NCBI RefSeq assembly: GCF_020860125.1
Contig: NZ_JAJBUX010000040.1
Span: forward strand, 1-64,000
Reading direction: 5' to 3'
Length of the DNA: 64,000 nucleotides
Source of the DNA: Cloacibacillus sp.
Lineage (GTDB): Bacteria; Synergistota; Synergistia; Synergistales; Synergistaceae
The position numbers and the translations under genes are program-made. Below, in pieces: positions 9,362 to 16,839 of this stretch (its first letter is position 1; each line of letters opens with the position of its first letter). The notes under the pieces were generated by a model that saw nothing but the letters and a program-made list of their open reading frames with translations, made no database searches and had not been told where the DNA came from.

Positions 9362-10774
9362 TTACTTCGCGGCTTTCTTTTCGGTGATGTATTTGTCGAT
9401 CGCCACGGCGGCGTCTTTGCCGGCGCCCATCGCGAGGATGACGGTGGCCGCGCCGGTGACGATGTCACCGCCCGCGAATACGCCGGGGACGGAGGTCGCA
9501 CCGGTCTTTTCGTCGGCTTCGATGTAGCCCCACTTGTTGAGCTTCATCTCGGGGAAGGTCGAGAGCAGGACTTTGTTGGAGCCCTGTCCGATCGCCTCGA
9601 TGGCGCAGTCGGCCTCGATGAAGAACTCGCTGCCCTCGATGGGAACGGGGCGGCGTCTGCCGGAGGCGTCTGGCTCGCCGAGCTCCATTTTGATGCATTT
9701 GACGCCCTTGAGCTGTCCGTTGCCGTCGTCGACATATTCGGTCGGGTTTGTGAGCCAGTTGAAGACGATTCCCTCCTCAACGGCGTGGTGATACTCTTCG
9801 ATACGCGCGGGGAGTTCGGCGAGCGAACGGCGGTAGGCCACCGTCACCTCTTCGGCGCCGAGGCGCTTCGCGGAGCGTGCGGCGTCCATCGCGACGTTGC
9901 CGCCGCCGATGACGACGACCTTCTTCGCCTTTTTGGCGGGGGTGTCGAATTTCGGGAACTCATAGCCGTGCATGAGGTTGATTCTTGTGAGGTACTCGGA
10001 GGCGGAGTATACGCCGTTGAGCGTAGTGCCGGGGACGCCCTGGAAGTGCGGCGCGCCCGCGCCGACCGCGATGTAGCAGGCGTCATACTCATCCATGATC
10101 TCCTGCATGGTGATCGTCTTGCCGACAACGACGTTGCATTCGATGTCTACGCCGAGCTTCTGCATGGCATCGATCTCCATCTTGACGATCTTCTTGGGGA
10201 GACGGAATTCGGGGATGCCGTAGATTAGCACGCCGCCGGCCGCGTGAAGGGCTTCAAAGATCTTTACTTCGTAGCCCATCTTCGCGAGGTCACCCGCGAC
10301 GGTGAGGCTTGAGGGGCCGGAGCCGACTACCGCGACTTTGCCCTTCTTTTCTCCCTCGTAGGCCTTGGGAGCCATATTTTCCTGCGCGTATTTCCAGTCG
10401 GCGACAAGGCGCTCGAGCTTGCCGATAGCGACAGGCTCAAAGTCCTTCATCTTGCCGACGGTGCAGAGGCCTTCGCACTGTGATTCCTGCGGGCAGACGC
10501 GTCCGCAGACGGCGGGAAGGTTCGTGTATTTATCCATCACTTCGGCGGCGCCGGCCATATCGCCCTCTTTAACGCACTTGATGAAGGCGGGGATGTCTAT
10601 CTTGACGGGGCAGCCCGCGATGCAGGGCTTCGTTTTGCACTGGAGGCAGCGTCCGGCCTCCAGCTGTCCCTCTTCGAGGCTATAGCCGAGGCAAACTTCA
10701 CCGAAATTGCCTTTACGTACTTCAGGATCCTGTTCTTTGATGGGGGTCTTCCACTTTGAGAATGTTACAGCCAT
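9362..10774 (-). CDS. nfnB: NfnB/GltA-like NADPH-binding flavoprotein (NADH-dependent ferredoxin:NADP+ oxidoreductase large subunit)
   Basis: A 470-residue protein of the glutamate-synthase small-chain family. The N-terminal part carries two Cys-rich 4Fe-4S motifs (CLQCKTKPCIAGCP at about 40-53 and CGRVCPQESQCEGLC at about 90-104). An FAD Rossmann site (VAVVGSGPSSLTVAGDLA, about 148) and an NADPH Rossmann site (VVVIGGGNVAMDAARSAKR, about 288) follow, with the closing FAD motif GVFAGGDIVTGAATV near 430. Its start overlaps the stop of the 281-residue partner gene by 10 bp, the NfnA-NfnB (SudBA) arrangement. It should interconvert NADH, NADPH and reduced ferredoxin, probably by electron bifurcation. 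No glutamate synthase large subunit is present, which favours Nfn over GltB/D. The mobile element ends just after its stop codon; the gene is intact. Confidence 0.88.
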   Translation of the reverse strand: MAVTFSKWKTPIKEQDPEVRKGNFGEVCLGYSLEEGQLEAGRCLQCKTKPCIAGCPVKIDIPAFIKCVKEGDMAGAAEVMDKYTNLPAVCGRVCPQESQCEGLCTVGKMKDFEPVAIGKLERLVADWKYAQENMAPKAYEGEKKGKVAVVGSGPSSLTVAGDLAKMGYEVKIFEALHAAGGVLIYGIPEFRLPKKIVKMEIDAMQKLGVDIECNVVVGKTITMQEIMDEYDACYIAVGAGAPHFQGVPGTTLNGVYSASEYLTRINLMHGYEFPKFDTPAKKAKKVVVIGGGNVAMDAARSAKRLGAEEVTVAYRRSLAELPARIEEYHHAVEEGIVFNWLTNPTEYVDDGNGQLKGVKCIKMELGEPDASGRRRPVPIEGSEFFIEADCAIEAIGQGSNKVLLSTFPEMKLNKWGYIEADEKTGATSVPGVFAGGDIVTGAATVILAMGAGKDAAVAIDKYITEKKAAK

Positions 10775-11610
10775 GTCGGTTCACCTACTTCTGCTTCATA
10801 TTTTTCCATGGAGATTTTTTCTTCGTCTTTATACTGGCGGAGGCGGCTCATGAACTCGTCCCAGTTGACCTTGTGCCCGTCGAACTCGGGGCCGTCGACG
10901 CAGGCAAAGAATATCTTGCCATCGACCGTCACGCGGCAGCAGCCGCACATGCCGGTCCCGTCGACCATCAGCGGGTTGAGCGAAACCCAGATGGGAAGGC
11001 CGAGTTCCTTAGCGGCCTTGGTGCCGAACTTCATCATGATGGAGGGGCCGATGCACCAGCTGCGGTCGATCTTCTCTCCGCGCTCGACTACCATCTTCAT
11101 CGCCTCGGTGACGACGCCCTTCATGCCCTCGGAGCCGTCGTCGGTGGTGATGATCAGTTCGTCGGAGTATTTGCGGCACTCGTCCTTCATGATCACGAGG
11201 TCCGAGGTGCGTCCGCCGAGGATGGTGATGACCTTGTTGCCTGCGAGTTTCAGGGATTTGATGATGGGAAAGAGGGCAGCTATGCCGATGCCGCCGCCGA
11301 CCATGAGCACCGTGCCGTAGTTCTCGATCTCGCTGGGAGTGCCGAGAGGGCCGGAGATGTCCTGGATGCAGTCCCCGACGCCGAGTCCGGACATGAGAGC
11401 CGTCGTCTTGCCTACAACCTGGAAGATGAGGCGGATAAGCCCCTTCTCGCTGTCGTAATCGGCGATTGTGAGGGGGATTCTCTCTCCCGAGTCGTCGACG
11501 CGAAGAACGACGAACTGGCCCGCCTTCGCGTGATTCGCGATGCGCGGAGCTTCGACCCAGATGTCGAATTCTTTCGGCGCAAGCTTTTGCTTTGATACGA
11601 TTTTGAACAT
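10765..11610 (-). CDS. nfnA: NfnA-like FAD/NAD-binding oxidoreductase subunit (SudB/PyrK type)
   Basis: A 281-residue protein of the ferredoxin-NADP reductase/dihydroorotate dehydrogenase electron-transfer family. FAD-binding beta barrel in the first 100 residues (GERIPLTIAD as the flavin-binding motif), NAD-binding domain with VLMVGGGIGIAALFPI (about 106-121), and a C-terminal 2Fe-2S cysteine cluster (VDGTGMCGCCRVTVDGKIFF then CVDGPEFDG, about 216-250). Together with the overlapping downstream gene it forms the heterodimeric NADH-dependent ferredoxin:NADP+ oxidoreductase. AGGAGG precedes the ATG. It is divergent from the selenoprotein glutaredoxin gene, so a shared upstream region of about 280 bp may regulate both. 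Confidence 0.88.
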   Translation of the reverse strand: MFKIVSKQKLAPKEFDIWVEAPRIANHAKAGQFVVLRVDDSGERIPLTIADYDSEKGLIRLIFQVVGKTTALMSGLGVGDCIQDISGPLGTPSEIENYGTVLMVGGGIGIAALFPIIKSLKLAGNKVITILGGRTSDLVIMKDECRKYSDELIITTDDGSEGMKGVVTEAMKMVVERGEKIDRSWCIGPSIMMKFGTKAAKELGLPIWVSLNPLMVDGTGMCGCCRVTVDGKIFFACVDGPEFDGHKVNWDEFMSRLRQYKDEEKISMEKYEAEVGEPTWL

Positions 11611-11837
11611 GATGTACCTCCTCTAAGAATGTAAGAGCAATTTATGCCTCGTTTCCCAATTTACGCAAACTGGCTATAAATTTAACGCAATTTCGTAAAT
11701 AATGCAATGTGCCTAAGCATAAAAGGGCAAACCAACCGTAAAAGAATTTTTGGAGGAATGGTACGGACGCTAAAAGGAAGGTTTTTCGCGAAAAAACATC
11801 TGTCTTTTATGCGGGGGACTATTTAGAGTTTATGGGG

Positions 11838-11843
11838 TATAAT
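11838..11843 (+). promoter_or_regulatory. Candidate -10 box for the glutaredoxin gene
   Basis: A perfect TATAAT lies 51 bp upstream of the ATG at 11894. No convincing -35 hexamer is seen at 17 bp, so the call rests on the -10 and position only. Confidence 0.35.
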
Positions 11844-11893
11844 ATAATAAGTGAAACGATTTTAAAATAACTTTAAGGAGCGGTGATATAGAT

Positions 11894-12139
11894 ATGGAAG
11901 TAAAGGTATACACGTCACAGACCTGACCGTGGTGCACTAAGGTCAAGGAGTTCCTTGACAATCTTAAGGTGGCATATACGACCGTGGACGTCTCTGCAGA
12001 CCGGGCGGCGGCGATGGAGCTTGTAAAAAAGACGAAACAGATGGGCGTGCCGGTCACCCTCATCAGTGATAGGTTCGTTGTCGGCTATAACCCCGGAGAG
12101 CTGGAGGCGGCCCTCAAGGAAAATAACCTGATTTCCTGA
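11894..12139 (+). CDS. Selenocysteine-containing glutaredoxin-like protein (UPWC active site)
   Basis: An 81-residue thioredoxin-fold redox protein that standard gene finders miss, because codon 11 is TGA (11924-11926). Read through, the protein is MEVKVYTSQT-Sec-PWC-TKVKEFLDNL and so on, with the cis-proline segment GVPVTLI (about 51-57), VVGYNP (62-67) and a final helix. This matches short NrdH/YruB-type glutaredoxins in full: the TGA takes exactly the place of the first Cys of CPWC, and everything up- and downstream stays in one frame. A hairpin fitting the bacterial SECIS rules starts 15 nt after the TGA. AAGGAG lies at 11875-11880, a rather long 13 bp from the ATG. Its likely role is thiol-disulfide reduction, possibly fed by reducing power from the adjacent NfnAB. 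The alternative, a nonsense mutation in a Cys glutaredoxin, is less likely given the hairpin. Confidence 0.85.
11942..11959 (+). promoter_or_regulatory. Bacterial SECIS element for selenocysteine insertion
   Basis: Perfect 7-bp stem GTCAAGG (11942-11948) with CCTTGAC (11953-11959), closing a four-base loop AGTT. The loop has G at its second position (11950), 24 nt after the UGA. Known bacterial SECIS hairpins show a short stem, a small loop with G in the first two positions and about 16-37 nt spacing from the UGA; this one meets all three. It lies inside the coding sequence, as expected for SelB-dependent decoding. Confidence 0.7.
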
Positions 12140-12211
12140 AAACCTGACGCCGTTTACACTCTTTAGAGGCGGACGGAGAGTGAAAAAAAGAGAGATTGGG
12201 TATATTATAGT

Positions 12212-12247
12212 GACGGCGGGCCTGGAGCCAGCCGTCGCTATTTTTTT
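12212..12247 (+). terminator. Rho-independent terminator after the selenoprotein gene
   Basis: Stem GACGGC (12212-12217) with GCCGTC (12231-12236), an internal GC-rich loop, then a run of eight T (12240-12247). It separates the glutaredoxin gene from pgi. Confidence 0.85.
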
Positions 12248-12282
12248 GTTGTTCACATTCATGCAGAAGGCCGGTGTTTTCG

Positions 12283-13635
12283 ATGAAGAAAATTTCATTT
12301 TCATTTGGCGCATCATTGGGCGGGAGCACAACGACATTTACTGAACTGAAAGAGAGTTTTGGCGCGGCGGCGTTGGCCGCGCAGCGATGGCTCGCGGAGA
12401 CGCCCTCCTGTACCGAGGGACACGGCTGGCTGGCGCTGCCGGATTCCCCGGTCGAAGAGATAGAGGAGACGGCGGCATGGCTTGCGGGCTACGACAGCGT
12501 GATACAGGTAGGCATCGGCGGCTCCGCTCTGGGAAACCTGATGCTGAATCAGGCGCTTTTGGACGGTTTTTACAATGAGAGCACGCCGGGGCCGAAGTTT
12601 TATCTCGCGGATAATCCTGATCCTGATAAGACGCTCTCAATATGGGAGCGCGTAAAGGAGGGGCGCGTCGCGCTCGTCGGCGTCAGTAAATCGGGCGCCA
12701 CCGCAGAGACGATGACGCAGTTCCTCTGGTACCGCAGCGAGCTGCTTAAAAAGGGGCAGAGCGACGCCGACATCCTCGTGATCACAGACCCTGAAAAGGG
12801 GATATTCCGCGCCTTCGCGAACGGCTCCAACTGCCGCGTGATGGAGCTGCCCGCCTCCGTCGGCGGACGTTACTCCGTGCTTTGTCCCGCGGGGCTTGTC
12901 ACCGCCGCCGCGCTCGGCATCGATGCTCCCGCGCTGCTAAGGGGAGCCGCCGCGATGAGGGATTTTCTCACCGCGGAGAAAGATTTTGATAAAAACCCCG
13001 CGCTGAAGCTTGCCGCGATCCATCTGCTGCACGAGAGGGAGGGACGCCCGATGTCCGTCCTTATGCCCTATTCAAGCAAGATGGCCTACTTCGCTGAGTG
13101 GTACGCTCAGCTCTGGGCCGAGAGCCTCGGCAAGAAAGGACTTGGGACGACGCCGGTGCGCGCTCTCGGCGCGATAGACCAGCATTCGCAGGTGCAGCTC
13201 TACACCGAGGGCCCCGACGATAAGTTTTTCACTTTGATATGCGCAGAGGGTCACGGAGTGGAACTTTCCGTGCCGGCTATAGAGCACGAGGCCCTCTCGC
13301 CGCTCAAGTATCTCGACGGGCAGGGAATCGGCGCGATGCTGAACCTCGAGGCGAAGAGCACCGCGGCGGCGATCGTGAAGTCCGGCCATCCGCTCGTCTG
13401 GCTGGAGCTTGAAAAGCTCGACGCGGAGACCGTCGGGGCGCTGGTCTTTTTCTACGAATATCTGACGGCGCTCACGGGACGCATGATGGGCATCAATCCC
13501 TTCGACCAGCCCGGTGTCGAGCAGGGTAAGAAATATACTTACGGCCTTATGGGCCGCGCGGGCTATGAAAAGGACGCCGAAGAGGTAGGCGAGTGGTTCC
13601 GAAAGATCGCCGCTGAGAGGATCGAGGCGCTTTAA
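12283..13635 (+). CDS. pgi: Glucose-6-phosphate isomerase
   Basis: About 450 residues, close to the bacterial Pgi length of about 450. The ATG at 12283 (MKKISFSFGAS) is preferred over one three codons upstream because it aligns with the family start; the ribosome binding site is weak in either case. Visible family features: sugar-phosphate-binding VGIGGSALGNLMLNQAL (about 75), VALVGVSKSGATAETMTQF (about 125), GGRYSVLCPAG (about 200), and the catalytic-loop segment GAIDQHSQVQLYTEGP (about 300). The C-terminal lysine region NPFDQPGVEQGKKYTYGLMG is present. It interconverts glucose-6-phosphate and fructose-6-phosphate in the cytoplasm. It is monocistronic, between two terminators. Confidence 0.95.
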   Translation: MKKISFSFGASLGGSTTTFTELKESFGAAALAAQRWLAETPSCTEGHGWLALPDSPVEEIEETAAWLAGYDSVIQVGIGGSALGNLMLNQALLDGFYNESTPGPKFYLADNPDPDKTLSIWERVKEGRVALVGVSKSGATAETMTQFLWYRSELLKKGQSDADILVITDPEKGIFRAFANGSNCRVMELPASVGGRYSVLCPAGLVTAAALGIDAPALLRGAAAMRDFLTAEKDFDKNPALKLAAIHLLHEREGRPMSVLMPYSSKMAYFAEWYAQLWAESLGKKGLGTTPVRALGAIDQHSQVQLYTEGPDDKFFTLICAEGHGVELSVPAIEHEALSPLKYLDGQGIGAMLNLEAKSTAAAIVKSGHPLVWLELEKLDAETVGALVFFYEYLTALTGRMMGINPFDQPGVEQGKKYTYGLMGRAGYEKDAEEVGEWFRKIAAERIEAL

Positions 13636-13664
13636 TTCCAGACTTGACTGATAGAAAACAGGCG

Positions 13665-13701
13665 GGCCGCTTCCTTATTGATTGAGGAAGCGGGCCTTTT
13701 T
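13665..13701 (+). terminator. Rho-independent terminator after pgi
   Basis: Stem CCGCTTCC with GGAAGCGG around a loop TTATTGATTGA, ending in GCCTTTTT (13665-13701). Confidence 0.85.
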
Positions 13702-13714
13702 ATGAAAGTAACTC

Positions 13715-13903
13715 CTACTCCGATATCCTCAGTTTGATGAAGTCTCCCGTGAGGTTCCAGCTCTTTTCGATGATGTTGTCGGTCTCTCCCGGCTGCATCC
13801 AGGGGAGCATATTTGCCATGCCAAAGGCGTCTATTACCGCGATGAACCGTTCGCCGCTGTCATTTATGTAGAGATATACGCCCTCGGGCTGTTGTTTTGC
13901 CAT
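13715..13903 (-). CDS. Small uncharacterised protein
   Basis: A 62-residue protein (MAKQQPEGVYLYINDSGERF and so on). The start at 13903 was chosen because GGAGG lies about ten bases upstream on the minus strand; a longer frame upstream is hydrophobic and lacks a site. The sequence shows a YLYINDSGERFIAVIDA segment that looks like a small beta sheet, and ends DFIKLRISE. No family recognised. It is convergent with pgi and divergent from the symporter module. Confidence 0.6.
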   Translation of the reverse strand: MAKQQPEGVYLYINDSGERFIAVIDAFGMANMLPWMQPGETDNIIEKSWNLTGDFIKLRISE

Positions 13904-14018
13904 GTTGAGAAGCCTCCAAATTTCCACAAGAGATATTATAATAATTATATTACTACATACCGAAAGCAACGGCTAGTTTGCGAACGGCTTAATTTATGTC
14001 CTGCGGGAGGAATGACGG

Positions 14019-14111
14019 ATGAGGCTCAGCACCTTTATATGGCTGGTATTTATTTTACTGACGGTGGCCCCAGGCGTCATCATCCATTTTCTCCGGCGCG
14101 GCTCACGCTGA
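14019..14111 (+). CDS. 30-residue single-span membrane peptide, possible symporter accessory protein
   Basis: MRLSTFIWLVFILLTVAPGV followed by IIHFLRRGSR: one hydrophobic helix (about 6-24) with a positively charged tail, predicting the C-terminus in the cytoplasm. GGGAGG at 14005-14010 stands eight bases from this ATG, the ideal distance, whereas the longer in-frame reading of the symporter (ATG 14012) would have only one base. Its stop overlaps the symporter start as TGATG, so the two are probably translationally coupled. Tiny membrane peptides encoded just before SSS-family symporters are known as symporter small accessory proteins; assignment to that group is inference from size and place. 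Confidence 0.6.
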   Translation: MRLSTFIWLVFILLTVAPGVIIHFLRRGSR

Positions 14112-15523
14112 TGTCGCCGCTTATCTATTATCTCGCGGCCTTCGGGGCCTATACGGTATTTATCATCCTGCTGACGGGACAGTCCTTCGCCTGGAAGGAG
14201 ACGAAAAAATCCTTCTATCTGGGCGACATGAAGGTGGCGCTGTTTCCGACGCTGGCCACCTTCTGCGCGACGTGGATGAGTCCGCTCTCGCTCGTAGGCT
14301 TCGGCATTTGGTTTTATCGTTCGGGCTATGTTGCCTTCTGGGCTTCGGTCAACGGCTGGATGATCGGCCTGCTGTTTTTCCCCTTTGTAGTAAAACGTCT
14401 GCGGGCGGCGCGCGTCACCTCTCTGCCCGAGTGGCTTGAAAAGCGCTACGGAGACGTGCGCGTGCGCAGGCTCGTTGCGCTGACGATGATTTTTCTCTAT
14501 GTCGTCTATCTGGTCATTCAGTTCCGCGCCTTCGGCGTCGTCGTTTCGTATATGCTTGAGATACCGCAGGGGTTCGCGGCGACCTCGCTGATCTACCTCT
14601 TTGTGCTGTACACGACCTTTGGCGGCTATCTCTCCGTCGTGCGCAGCGATATGCTCAACCTGCTGCTGATCATCCTCGGCGTGACCGTAGCCGCCTGGTT
14701 CTGCCTGCCGGAGGGCTTTAGCTTTACCGCCGCCCGCGAGGTATTCCGCGCCGAAAGCGCGGAGCTTTCCCTGAATAGTTTTTCCCTCTCGGAGGTATTT
14801 TCCGCCTTCGCGATGATGCTTGTCTGGGGGCTTGGCGTCGCCACCAACCCGCAGTATATGATCAGGATAATCGCCTGCCGCAGCAGGCGCGAGGCTTACG
14901 GAATGCTGACGCTCTCTCCCTATGTGGTTGGCTGGATATATCTCTGCCTGACGTTTTTCATCATGGTCTGCCGCCTGAAATATCCGCTTATCGGCGGCCT
15001 TGAGGAGACGCTGGCCTTTGCCAAACTTGGGCAGTTTCTTCCGCCTTTTGCCGGAATGCTGCTGCTTGTATGTGTCATCGCGGCGGCGGTGAGCACGGCC
15101 AACTCGCAGCTGCTGCTCGCCGCCTGTTCCCTCTGTTATGACCTGCTGCCGCTGAAAAAGGACGAAAGCGAGCTGCGCCCCTTCCAGGAGGAGCGTTTTC
15201 TCTTTATCAACCGCATTGCGATAACGGTGATAGCCTCCGTCGCCCTGATGCTGAGCCACGCGGGGCTGCCAGGCTATATAAAGCTGGGGACGATAAGCTG
15301 GACGCTCGTCGCGATCGCCTATTTTTATCCGCTCTTCACTCCCGGGCTCATCGTTAAGGAGATACTTTTCGCCGTCCTCAGCCTCGCGATAATGCTCCAG
15401 TTCCTCCTTATATTTGGTTTCCATATCGAACCGGAGTATGCGATGCTCATCGTGCTTGTTGGGGAATGGCTGGTCTTTATGGCTGCTAAGTTTGTGAGGT
15501 CTAAGAAATGTTTCGCAGGGTAA
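14111..15523 (+). CDS. Sodium:solute symporter (SSS family)
   Basis: About 470 residues with 12-13 hydrophobic helices and SSS-type features: an unwound first helix region (FPTLATFCATWMSPLSLVG, about 45), GYVAFWASVNGWMIGLLFFP (about 70), an RVTSLPEWLEKRYG loop (about 103) and TFGGYLSVVRSDMLN (about 180). The start at 14111 (MSPLIYYLAAFGAYTVF) is preferred over 14012 because of the coupled small ORF upstream. The substrate is unknown. It overlaps the histidine kinase gene by 16 bp, so transporter and sensor are made together, as in CbrA/CrbS, where the two are one polypeptide. It may act as transporter, co-sensor or both. Confidence 0.85.
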   Translation: MSPLIYYLAAFGAYTVFIILLTGQSFAWKETKKSFYLGDMKVALFPTLATFCATWMSPLSLVGFGIWFYRSGYVAFWASVNGWMIGLLFFPFVVKRLRAARVTSLPEWLEKRYGDVRVRRLVALTMIFLYVVYLVIQFRAFGVVVSYMLEIPQGFAATSLIYLFVLYTTFGGYLSVVRSDMLNLLLIILGVTVAAWFCLPEGFSFTAAREVFRAESAELSLNSFSLSEVFSAFAMMLVWGLGVATNPQYMIRIIACRSRREAYGMLTLSPYVVGWIYLCLTFFIMVCRLKYPLIGGLEETLAFAKLGQFLPPFAGMLLLVCVIAAAVSTANSQLLLAACSLCYDLLPLKKDESELRPFQEERFLFINRIAITVIASVALMLSHAGLPGYIKLGTISWTLVAIAYFYPLFTPGLIVKEILFAVLSLAIMLQFLLIFGFHIEPEYAMLIVLVGEWLVFMAAKFVRSKKCFAG

Positions 15524-16839
15524 GTCTTGAAGCCCTGATGAAATGGATATTCCTCCTGCTCGCGCTCTCTATGGTGGTGCTGATGCTTGGAGCGCGCCTG
15601 CACCAGAGTTACAGCGACAAGCTTGTCTCTGCCGGCAGGTCGGCGGAGAGGCTGAAACGCCTAATGAAAGATTATGATCTCAGCTACAGTCCGGAGGTCA
15701 TGGCGCAGGAGCTAGGTCCCTACTGGCGCGGTACCTCCGCCGGTGAGGTCCCGTCGCTCACCATAGACAGCGGCGGCAAAGAGTATGGCTTTGTCTCCAA
15801 CACGCAGAGGATCTATGTCGATATGGTGGAGGAGGAGCGTTACCTGATACTGGTCGGGATGCTCGGGCTCATCATCGCAGTAGAACTTGCCGTATTCCTC
15901 TCGTATATGCTTACAAGGCCGCTGCGCCGCCTTACATGGATGTGCCGGGAGGTCGCGGGTGGCGTATCGGTAAGGATACCGCAGACGCTCTTTTCTCCCT
16001 ATGAATTTCATGAGCTTGTCGAGAGCTTCAACAATATGTCCTCTCAGCTTGAACGGTGGCGCGAGGTCCAGCGGCAGGTGAGCCGGATGGACCGGCTGGC
16101 GGCGCTTGGCAAGATGATATCCGGGCTTTCCCACGAGATACGCAACCCGCTCGCGAGTATGCGGATACAAACGGATCTGCTGCGCGACGAGATAGACAGG
16201 CTGGCCGCCGGTGGAGAGGGGCAGCAGGACGCGGAGGAGGCACGGGAGCAGATCGCTGTTCTCGGCAACGAGATGGACCGGCTCAACAATATAGTTATGC
16301 AGCTTCTTTCATTCGTGAGGCCGCGTCCTACCGTCATTACGCCGGTGAAGCTGGACGACCTTCTGCCGTGGAGCGGGGCGATGCTCGGCTCGCAGGCACA
16401 GAAATATAATGTGCGGCTGGTATTGCAGAGCGCAGCGCAGGATGTCGCCGTCATGGCGGACAGCGAGCTGCTGCGCCAGCTGGTGATGAACCTCACTCTC
16501 AACGCGATGCAGTCGATGTCGCCGCTGAATGAGGAGCGGGAGATGGTGCTGACCGTCGCCATCGGCTACGCCCCGGCGCCGCGCGGCGGGGAGAAGATGG
16601 GGATGATAATGGTCTCCGACACGGGACCAGGGATATCCCCCGATATCGAACACAGGATTTTCGACCCCTTTTTTACCACGAAAAAGGAGGGTACGGGGCT
16701 TGGCCTCAGTATCGTACAGCGAATAGTGGAGGGGCTCGGCGGCGAGCTTTCGCTTGAGAGCTCGCCGAACGGAACTACATTTAAGATCTATCTGAAATTA
16801 CAGCACGGAGGAAGAGACGATGAGCATCTGGATAGTTGA
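15508..16839 (+). CDS. Membrane sensor histidine kinase
   Basis: A 443-residue protein with two membrane helices (about 11-27 and 114-136) flanking a small extracytoplasmic domain of about 85 residues. A HAMP-like linker (about 137-190) follows, then HisKA with the phosphoacceptor His209 in GLSHEIRNPLASM and a HATPase_c domain. The N box is NLTLNAMQSMSPL (about 330), the G1 box SDTGPGIS (about 370), the F box FDPFFTTKKEGTGLGL (about 388-403). It would phosphorylate the NtrC-type regulator encoded directly after it (20-bp overlap). Coupling with the symporter upstream suggests it senses the transported compound or the symporter state. Confidence 0.9.
   Translation: MFRRVSLEALMKWIFLLLALSMVVLMLGARLHQSYSDKLVSAGRSAERLKRLMKDYDLSYSPEVMAQELGPYWRGTSAGEVPSLTIDSGGKEYGFVSNTQRIYVDMVEEERYLILVGMLGLIIAVELAVFLSYMLTRPLRRLTWMCREVAGGVSVRIPQTLFSPYEFHELVESFNNMSSQLERWREVQRQVSRMDRLAALGKMISGLSHEIRNPLASMRIQTDLLRDEIDRLAAGGEGQQDAEEAREQIAVLGNEMDRLNNIVMQLLSFVRPRPTVITPVKLDDLLPWSGAMLGSQAQKYNVRLVLQSAAQDVAVMADSELLRQLVMNLTLNAMQSMSPLNEEREMVLTVAIGYAPAPRGGEKMGMIMVSDTGPGISPDIEHRIFDPFFTTKKEGTGLGLSIVQRIVEGLGGELSLESSPNGTTFKIYLKLQHGGRDDEHLDS

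Noticed and set aside
11753..11825. A 22-codon ORF upstream of the glutaredoxin gene
   Set aside because: The GGAGGA directly touches its ATG, leaving no spacing; the peptide is not distinctive.
11894..11926. Reading the TGA of the glutaredoxin as a true stop or a recent nonsense mutation
   Set aside because: The rest of the frame is fully conserved in character, the TGA is exactly at the redox Cys and a SECIS-like hairpin follows; decay would not produce this.
13994..15424. A 476-codon open frame antisense to the symporter
   Set aside because: Very polar, low-complexity translation produced by reading hydrophobic codons backward; no start signal.
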